From contig CAMYLL010000058.1 in assembly GCA_947259235.1 (NCBI GenBank), positions 1-11,273 on the forward strand: 11,273 nucleotides of DNA. Reading direction: 5' to 3'. This DNA is from an uncultured Pseudodesulfovibrio sp. (lineage in GTDB: Bacteria > Desulfobacterota > Desulfovibrionia > Desulfovibrionales > Desulfovibrionaceae). The notes under the pieces are model-generated. The model had not been told where the DNA came from, did not search any database, and was given only the letters and a program-made list of their open reading frames with translations. A program made the position numbers and the translations under genes. This document shows positions 5,898-11,273 of the stretch, piece by piece (the first letter of the stretch is position 1; every line of letters starts with the position of its first letter).

Positions 5898-7523
5898 ATG
5901 ACTGCCGTGAAGACCTTCCATTTCAAAAATGAAAAAATTCAGTCGCTCCTCCTGAAAATGGGGCAGCAAAGGTCAACGCAATCGCTTTTCAAACTGATTG
6001 TGGATCACCTTTGCGCGTTCGACGAGGTCGCTCTTGCCCGAATCTGGCTCGTCAGGGAGGGAGACATCTGTTCCTCCTGCCTGCTCGCTGATGAGTGTCA
6101 GAGCCGCGAGAAATGCCTGCATCTGGTGGCGAGCCGCGGCCATTCCATCGTGCACGGGGGGGAGGATTGGTCGAGTCTGGACGGGCGGCACAGGCGGTTT
6201 CCCATGGGCGCCAGAAAGGTCGGCCACATCGCGGCCACCGGCAAACCTGTGGTGGTGGAATCGGTCCTGGATGACTCCACGTGGATAGCGCATCCCGACT
6301 GGGCCAGGACGGAGGGTATCAACGGTTTTGCCGGGTATCCGATGCTTTACCACGGCACAGTGCTCGGCGTTCTGGCCGTTTTCACCAAGACCCACACCAC
6401 GCAGCCCGCCCTGGATATCCTGGGCATCATCGCCAATCATGCGGCATCGGCCCTGGCCAACGCCATGGCCTTCGAGACGATCCAGGGCCTGACCCGGCAG
6501 CTGAAGGAAGAGAACACGTATCTCCGCGAGGAGCTTTACGACGCCATCTCCTACGGCGGGTTCATCGGCCGGAGCAAGGCTCTGCAGCGCGTCATCGGGC
6601 AGATCGACCTGGTCGCGGGCACGGACGCCAGCGTGCTCATCCTCGGCGAGTCCGGAACGGGCAAGGAGCTCGTCGCCCGGGAGCTGCACCAGCGGAGCGC
6701 ACGCAGCAAAAAACCGCTGATCAAGGTCAACTGCGCCTCGATCCCCAAGGAGCTGTTCGCCAGCGAATTCTTCGGCCACGCCAAGGGGGCGTTCACTGGC
6801 GCTTTTTCGGACAGGGAGGGCAAGTTCGGGGCCGCCCATCGGGGAACGCTGTTTCTTGACGAGGTGGGCGAGATTCCTCTTGAGCAGCAGGCGCAATTGC
6901 TGCGCGTTCTTCAGGAGGGCGAATACGAACGCGTCGGAGAGGAAAAGCTCAGGAAGGTGGACGCCCGCATCATCGTTGCGACCAATCGGGACTTGAAGAA
7001 GCAGGTCGAGGACGGCAAATTTCGTGAGGATCTGTATTTTCGCCTCAACGTGTTTCCCATAACCGTTCCTCCCCTGAGGGAGCGGAAGGAAGACGTGCCC
7101 CTGCTGGCAAACCATTTCCTCGAGCGCAGCCTGACGAGCATGAATCGCCCGGTCTTCAAGTTCGACCAGGAACAGATCGGCCAGCTCGTGCAATACGACT
7201 GGCCCGGCAATGTCCGCGAACTGCAGAACATCGTGGAGCGGTTCGCCATCACGGCCCATTCCGACTCGGCCCGCCTTGAAATCCTGAGCAGCCTCTGCCC
7301 CGATGCGGACCGCATGCCGCAGGAAATCTCCCTTGGCGCGGACCGTGCGGTCATCACCGAAGAGGAAATGGTGAAGCTCCAGGTCAGGAACATGGAAACG
7401 GCGCTTGCGCTGTGCAGGGGAAGGATCTACGGCCCTGACGGGGCGGCGGCCCTCCTCGGGCTGAAACCCACCACGCTAGCGACGCGCATGAAAAAGCTGA
7501 ACATTCGGCGCATCCCGGACTGA
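5898..7523 (+). CDS. Sigma-54-dependent activator: GAF, AAA+ and Fis-type HTH domains
   Basis: Bacterial enhancer-binding protein of 541 residues that remodels the sigma-54 RNA polymerase complex using ATP. An N-terminal GAF sensor covers about residues 28-190. It contains an unusual cysteine cluster C-x2-C-x5-C-x5-C (58, 61, 67, 73) that could hold a metal, an Fe-S cluster or a redox switch. The AAA+ domain follows at about 222-450, with Walker A GESGTGKE (250-257), the sigma-54 contact loop GAFTGA (297-302), Walker B TLFLDE (317-322), the arginine-finger region FREDLYFRLNVFP (375-387) and WPGNVREL (435-442). The C-terminal Fis-type helix-turn-helix is at about 513-537. All motifs are intact. 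An in-frame stop lies just before the ATG, so 5898 is the outermost ATG, although its ribosome site (AGGG, two bases away) is poor. Likely targets are the two sigma-54 promoter candidates in the region upstream. Signal unknown. Confidence 0.93.
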   Translation: MTAVKTFHFKNEKIQSLLLKMGQQRSTQSLFKLIVDHLCAFDEVALARIWLVREGDICSSCLLADECQSREKCLHLVASRGHSIVHGGEDWSSLDGRHRRFPMGARKVGHIAATGKPVVVESVLDDSTWIAHPDWARTEGINGFAGYPMLYHGTVLGVLAVFTKTHTTQPALDILGIIANHAASALANAMAFETIQGLTRQLKEENTYLREELYDAISYGGFIGRSKALQRVIGQIDLVAGTDASVLILGESGTGKELVARELHQRSARSKKPLIKVNCASIPKELFASEFFGHAKGAFTGAFSDREGKFGAAHRGTLFLDEVGEIPLEQQAQLLRVLQEGEYERVGEEKLRKVDARIIVATNRDLKKQVEDGKFREDLYFRLNVFPITVPPLRERKEDVPLLANHFLERSLTSMNRPVFKFDQEQIGQLVQYDWPGNVRELQNIVERFAITAHSDSARLEILSSLCPDADRMPQEISLGADRAVITEEEMVKLQVRNMETALALCRGRIYGPDGAAALLGLKPTTLATRMKKLNIRRIPD

Positions 7524-7650
7524 TTGTCAGCTCGCGATCCCGGCGTCGACCAGATGGCCGGGCCGTGCTGTTCACATCGTTTCAGCCTGTGCCCCGCGAT
7601 TTCGTTCGTCATGAAACTATGATAGAAGTGTGCCGCACAGCGTAGGAAAT

Positions 7651-7664
7651 CACCGCGAGCGGTG
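7651..7664. repeat. Short palindrome upstream of the three-gene cassette
   Basis: CACCGCGAGCGGTG forms a 6-bp perfect inverted repeat around GA, 30 bases before the GTG start at 7695. It could be an operator or a small leader hairpin. In this 171-base gap a TATGAT (7618-7623) resembles a -10 element but has no convincing -35, and no sigma-54 promoter was found. Confidence 0.4.
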
Positions 7665-7694
7665 TAAAGAGGGCGTGACGCCCAAGGGGTTGCC

Positions 7695-9005
7695 GTGACC
7701 GCTTCCTGTCAATCAGTATCCATTACCGTACCGGCCGACGCCGTGTGGGTTTCCCTGGCCCAGATGGCTGCGGAGAACGGGGCCGGGGTCTTCGGCCTGC
7801 CTTCGGCCAAGGCGTTGCGGCTGACCATGGGCGTGGAGGAGCTGCTGCTCTATCTCGCCCAGACTATCCCGGGCCAGGATGTCCGCATCACCATTAGTGG
7901 GAGAAGCACCCATGTGGCGGCCGAGTTCGAGTTCGCGTCCGAGGGGATGGACCTTTCAGCCCTGAACATCACGTCCGGCGCGGCCCATGACGAGGACGAC
8001 ATCTTTGTGTCCATGCCGCTGCTGCTCGCGTCCCGGATGACCGACGGCTTCAGCGTCGAGCGGATGGGCGAGCGGACGCGCATAGCTCTGAGGGTGGACC
8101 GGGTCTACCAGGAGGTCGACCCCTCTCCGGCCGTTCGGGGCGCGGTCCGGGGCGCGGTTTCCGTGATTCCGGCCCCTGAGGCGGCCGTTATGGTGGATGC
8201 CTGCGCCCGTGTGTGCGGGCTCTATCCCGTACATCTGGTCCCTGTCTGGTTCAGGACGCCGGGCAAGGTGGTGAACATGGTCGATTCCGGCGAGATGGGC
8301 TTTCTCGCGGCCGTGGACGAATCCGGCGCCACCTGCGGCATGGTCTGCTGGGAGGCGCCGTCTAAGGAGAGCGTGGCCTTCTATGGTCCCTATTCCTTTA
8401 CCGAATCTCCCGCTGTTTCCAGGCTGCTGGTGGAGGAGCTGGTCAGGACCGTGGGCCGCACTTCCGTCAAGGTCGTGTTCAGTCATATCGCCACCGAGGA
8501 CCTGTCCGGTCATGGTTTCGAGCCGTTGGCGCGGGTGACGTATTACGCCGCCACCGGGGAGGCTCCCTGCGTGCTGCCCATCTGGTACAGGCACCTGCGC
8601 GAGGACTTCGGCGCGTCGGTCTGGGCGCATCCCGATCTGGTCCCCTTTCTGGAGGAGCGTTACGACGAGCTGGTGCTCATGCGCGACATCAGGCCCACCT
8701 CCGGCATGGGCGAGCGGGCGAGCGACGCCTCCGTCTTTTCCACCAGGCTGACCAGGGAGCTGAACGAGGCCGTGCTGCGGCCCATGCTCAACGGCATCGA
8801 CAACGCCGAGAACCTCGCACGCCACCTCGCCGCCCTGCGCAAGGAAGGGTTTCAGAACATATTTTTTCAGGTCGATTTGTCTTCCGGCTGGCAGGCCGCC
8901 CTGGGCGGCGATCTCCTGGCCATGGGTTTCACGCCCGCCATGCTGCTTCCGCATGGCGGCCAATCCGATGTGGTGATGTTCCAGTATGTCGAACCTGCCG
9001 CTTGA
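7695..9005 (+). CDS. Degenerate HATPase-like domain fused to a GNAT-like region
   Basis: Protein of 436 residues that I cannot assign to a characterised enzyme. Residues about 8-136 have the pattern of the anti-sigma/RsbW branch of the HATPase fold (GLPSAKALRLTMGVEELLLYL at 34-54, a VRITISG strand at 63-69, and a C-terminal strand ending RIALRVDRVY). The N-box Asn expected four residues after Glu48 or Glu49 is Leu or Tyr, and no DxGxG motif is seen, so ATP binding is doubtful. Residues about 155-290 look GNAT-like (FLAAVDESGATCGMVCW; HGFEPLARVTYY). The C-terminal part, about 300-433, ends with GF-x-PAMLLP and DVVMFQYV, resembling the end of the 351-residue acetyltransferase downstream. The start is a GTG with AGGGG seven bases upstream. 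The gene overlaps the aminotransferase gene by 20 bases, which implies co-translation. No signal peptide is seen. Confidence 0.75.
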   Translation: MTASCQSVSITVPADAVWVSLAQMAAENGAGVFGLPSAKALRLTMGVEELLLYLAQTIPGQDVRITISGRSTHVAAEFEFASEGMDLSALNITSGAAHDEDDIFVSMPLLLASRMTDGFSVERMGERTRIALRVDRVYQEVDPSPAVRGAVRGAVSVIPAPEAAVMVDACARVCGLYPVHLVPVWFRTPGKVVNMVDSGEMGFLAAVDESGATCGMVCWEAPSKESVAFYGPYSFTESPAVSRLLVEELVRTVGRTSVKVVFSHIATEDLSGHGFEPLARVTYYAATGEAPCVLPIWYRHLREDFGASVWAHPDLVPFLEERYDELVLMRDIRPTSGMGERASDASVFSTRLTRELNEAVLRPMLNGIDNAENLARHLAALRKEGFQNIFFQVDLSSGWQAALGGDLLAMGFTPAMLLPHGGQSDVVMFQYVEPAA

Positions 9006-10101
9006 CCGACTCGTTCCGAGTCACATCCGCCTCTTTGAGCCCTATTATCCGAGCCTGCCGGACAGGGAGCTCATGCGCCTGTACAGGCTGGACCACCTCC
9101 ATCGGCTCAACAATAACGAGAACGCGCTGGGACCGCCGCCCGCCGTGAGCGAGATGCTCGAAAAGGTCGAGGCCGGAGTGTTCCCTGTCTATCCCGGCGG
9201 GGACAGCCGCGAGCTGCGCCAGGCCCTGGCGGACAAGCACGGCAAGACTCCGGAGCAGTTCCTGGTGGGCAACGGGTCCTGCGAGCTTATCTCCAGCGTG
9301 GTCAAGGCGTTCTGCGAGGCCGGAGACAACATCGTCACCGCCGATCAGACTTTTGCCGTGTACGAGTGGGTGGCCGAGTTTTCCGGCCTGGACGCGCGGC
9401 TGATACCGCTCAAAGCGTATGCCTTCGACCCCGAGGCCATGCTTGCCGCCGTGGACGGCCGGACCAAGATCATTTTCGTGTGCAATCCGAACAATCCCAC
9501 AGGCACGTACTGGAGCCGGGACGTGCTGTGCCGCTTTCTCGACAGGGTGGGCGGACAGCAGATCGTCGTGCTGGACGAGGCGTATTTCGAATATGTGGAG
9601 CGGGATGACTATCCCGACGGCATGCGGCTCCTTGAGCGGTATCCGAACCTGATCGTGTTCAGGACCTTCTCGAAGATGTACGCCCTGGCGGCGCTACGGG
9701 TGGGGATGCTGTGCGCCTCCGAGGAACTGGTGGACATCGTGCGCCGGGCGCATGTGGCCTATTCCGTAAACACGCTGGGGCAGCTTGCCGCCCTGGAGGC
9801 CATCCGGGACGACGCGGATTTCGTGGCCCGGACGCGGGCCATGGTCGCCCGGGCCAAGGGGATGCTCTCGGAACTGTTCGCGGACATGGGCTTGGAATCC
9901 CTCGCGGGAGAGGGCAACTACGTCATGGTCAAGACGCCCATGTCCGATACACTGCTGCATCGCAAGCTGTTGCGCCAGGGGCTCATGGTGCGGACCATGA
10001 CCGGATTCCGTTTTCCCAACTGGATCAGAATCAGTCTGGTGCAGGAGCCGGTCATGCGGGAATTTTGCACCGCGTTTCGCCAGTTGCTTGATACGCGCTG
10101 A
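8986..10101 (+). CDS. HisC-like PLP-dependent aminotransferase (class I/II fold)
   Basis: Fold-type I PLP enzyme of 371 residues, most like histidinol-phosphate aminotransferases and their relatives. Visible landmarks are LNNNEN (41-46) near the N-terminus, Tyr69-Pro-Gly-Gly, NPNNPTG (167-173) with the PLP-contacting Asn, Asp197 and Tyr200 in DEAYFEY, Lys230 in TFSKMYALAALRVG as the Schiff-base lysine, and Arg348 in WIRIS as the substrate carboxylate contact. It is full length with all catalytic residues, so it should be active. The ATG at 8986 overlaps the preceding gene and has a weak ribosome site, but the early IRLFEPYYP segment matches the family N-terminus and an in-frame stop lies 12 bases upstream. 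No histidine genes are nearby, and it is embedded between two GNAT-type genes, so a dedicated transamination or decarboxylation in an unknown pathway is more likely than histidine synthesis. Confidence 0.9.
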   Translation: MSNLPLDRLVPSHIRLFEPYYPSLPDRELMRLYRLDHLHRLNNNENALGPPPAVSEMLEKVEAGVFPVYPGGDSRELRQALADKHGKTPEQFLVGNGSCELISSVVKAFCEAGDNIVTADQTFAVYEWVAEFSGLDARLIPLKAYAFDPEAMLAAVDGRTKIIFVCNPNNPTGTYWSRDVLCRFLDRVGGQQIVVLDEAYFEYVERDDYPDGMRLLERYPNLIVFRTFSKMYALAALRVGMLCASEELVDIVRRAHVAYSVNTLGQLAALEAIRDDADFVARTRAMVARAKGMLSELFADMGLESLAGEGNYVMVKTPMSDTLLHRKLLRQGLMVRTMTGFRFPNWIRISLVQEPVMREFCTAFRQLLDTR

Positions 10102-10202
10102 GCGGCCGTCTGCCCTGCTGTCCGTGGCCATGGCATGAAAACTTTTACGCTCGCATCGAGCCTGTATGGGGAAAGCATGATCCGCAGCGCCGGAGTGGAA
10201 GA

Positions 10203-11258
10203 ATGACGAATGGAGGCAGGACGCGCGAGCAGTGCCTGGCCTGGCTGCGGGACACGGCACAGTCGGTGGAGCCGGGGCAGGACGTCGACGTGGCCCTGTT
10301 CAAGCCCGAGGATGCCGAAGGCGTGGCCCGGCTCTACCACGCCGTCTACGGTGATACCTTTCCCATCGATTACGTCTATGATCCCGCACTCATCCGCGAA
10401 GCCAACGCGGGGCCGGACCTGCATCAGGTCGTGGCGCGGACGCCCCGTGGCGACGTGGTGGGCCTTTCCGCCCTGTTCCGGGTCGCGCCGGGAGAGGGCG
10501 TGCTCGAGTCCGGGGCCCTGATGATCCTGCCGGAGTACCGGCTGGGCATGCTTCTCTTCCGCCTCATGGACCTGACCCACGAGGTGGCCGCCGAGCTGGG
10601 GCTGAACGCCGTCTTCGGGCAGAGCGTGACGGATCACCTGACCACCCAGAAGATCAATCGCCGGTACGGCTATCAGGCCTTTGCCTTCGAGGTCGAGAGC
10701 ATGCCGCCGCGACCGGGCGAGGCCGGAAGGCGAATCTCCCTGCTCGACGAGTTCGTCATTGCCCACGACAGGCCGCATGCGGTGTATCCGCCCCTGGTTT
10801 ATGATGAATTCTTGCGGGAGTTGTATGCAAGGACCGGCCTGGAGCGGAGCTTCCTGCCGGGCGCGGAGCCTGAGGGGCAGACCGCGTGCGCCGTGTCGGC
10901 CATGCCTGCGGCGTCGTTGGCAAAGACGGCGGTGACGGCGGTCGGCTGTGATTTTGCCGACAGGGTTCGGGGAATGGAAACGGCGCACCCTGGACAACAC
11001 GCCTATCAACTTCAGTTGCCCCTGTCCCATCCCGCCCTGCCATGGGCCGTGGAACAGGTGCGCGCCCTGGGGTATAGCCTGGGCGGTCTGTTGCCCCTGT
11101 GGACGGACCGGGATGTCCTGCTGATGCAGAAAGTGGCGGGTGCGCCGGATTTCGACGCCCCGGCCATCCTGACCGAGCAGGCCAGAGAGCTGGTCGCCTG
11201 TGTTCGGGCCGACTGGGAAGGACAGGCCGGGCTGTCAGCGGACGCTACTTCTTATTGA
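10203..11258 (+). CDS. GNAT-family N-acetyltransferase with an extra C-terminal domain
   Basis: Predicted acyl-CoA-dependent N-acyltransferase of 351 residues. The GNAT core lies at about 28-165: an N-terminal LFKPEDAEGVARLYHAVYG segment, VVGLSALFRV strand, the acetyl-CoA-loop region ILPEYRLGMLLFRLM (108-122, without the usual RGxG), and NRRYGYQAF (152-160). A second region, about 195-310, ends in ALGYSLGGLLPLWTDRD and VLLMQKV. That closing pattern (GY/GF, G or P, LLP, D-V, Q) matches the end of the 436-residue protein two genes upstream. The ATG at 10203 has GGAG seven bases upstream. It lies 101 bases after the aminotransferase stop, on the same strand and without a terminator between, so it is probably co-transcribed. 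The substrate is unknown; an amine made or used by the aminotransferase is a reasonable guess. Confidence 0.85.
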   Translation: MTNGGRTREQCLAWLRDTAQSVEPGQDVDVALFKPEDAEGVARLYHAVYGDTFPIDYVYDPALIREANAGPDLHQVVARTPRGDVVGLSALFRVAPGEGVLESGALMILPEYRLGMLLFRLMDLTHEVAAELGLNAVFGQSVTDHLTTQKINRRYGYQAFAFEVESMPPRPGEAGRRISLLDEFVIAHDRPHAVYPPLVYDEFLRELYARTGLERSFLPGAEPEGQTACAVSAMPAASLAKTAVTAVGCDFADRVRGMETAHPGQHAYQLQLPLSHPALPWAVEQVRALGYSLGGLLPLWTDRDVLLMQKVAGAPDFDAPAILTEQARELVACVRADWEGQAGLSADATSY

Positions 11259-11273
11259 TGCAGTTCTCGAAAT
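11245..11273 (-). CDS. Possible 3' end of a convergent gene at the window edge
   Basis: On the minus strand an open frame enters from the right edge and ends FENCINKK followed by TAG at 11247-11245, a plausible lysine-rich protein end that would overlap the acetyltransferase stop. Only nine codons are visible. An equally short alternative on the plus strand is an ATG at 11258 that shares a base with the TGA stop (TGATG), but it has no ribosome site. Confidence 0.22.

Noticed and set aside
5973..7259. A 428-codon minus-strand frame antisense to the sigma-54 activator, and a similar 335-codon one at 7956-8963
   Set aside because: Both lie opposite clear genes with intact domain motifs, and their own translations recall no family. 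They reflect third-position GC bias.
7524..7694. A sigma-54 promoter in front of the three-gene cassette
   Set aside because: Every GG in the gap was checked for GC ten bases later. The only hit lacks TGGCA and TTGC, so the activator cannot be linked directly to the cassette by sequence.
8986..10101. Calling the aminotransferase hisC (histidine biosynthesis)
   Set aside because: The fold and motifs fit, but no his genes are near and the gene is coupled to a GNAT fusion gene. HisC-like sequences serve many pathways, so no symbol is given.

Overview
The window is GC-rich, densely coded bacterial DNA. The DUF169 protein, a sigma-54 activator with a cysteine-bearing GAF domain, and the codon and GC character together suggest a Desulfovibrio-like deltaproteobacterium (Desulfovibrionota). 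This is inference from gene content only, because no rRNA or other marker gene is present.

Left block (1-3810, minus strand): a glycine-betaine synthesis operon read right to left. A FadR-type GntR regulator (TTG start) is followed by betA (choline dehydrogenase) and betB (betaine aldehyde dehydrogenase). A sigma-70-like promoter precedes the regulator. Two FadR-subfamily operator palindromes, one over the predicted transcription start and one at the start codon, suggest that the regulator represses its own operon. betB runs off the left edge, but its family similarity stops about 96 bases before the edge, at a small hairpin, so the gene looks truncated, rearranged or misassembled there.

Middle block (4092-5897): a cysteine-rich DUF169 gene on the minus strand, closed by a strong terminator, and then an 890-base region without a convincing gene. 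That region holds two divergent sigma-54 (-24/-12) promoter candidates, a perfect palindrome placed like an upstream activator site, a 14-bp inverted repeat in the predicted DUF169 leader, and two structured inverted repeats in front of the activator gene. It looks like a regulatory switch between the DUF169 gene and the divergent activator.

Right block (5898-11258, plus strand): a GAF/AAA+/Fis-type sigma-54 activator, then a three-gene cassette. The cassette consists of a protein with a degenerate HATPase-like N-terminus joined to a GNAT-like region, an overlapping HisC-like PLP aminotransferase, and a GNAT acetyltransferase. The two GNAT-type proteins appear related to each other and flank the aminotransferase. 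I cannot assign the pathway. The best candidates for something undescribed are this cassette and the sigma-54 regulatory region with its leader structures.
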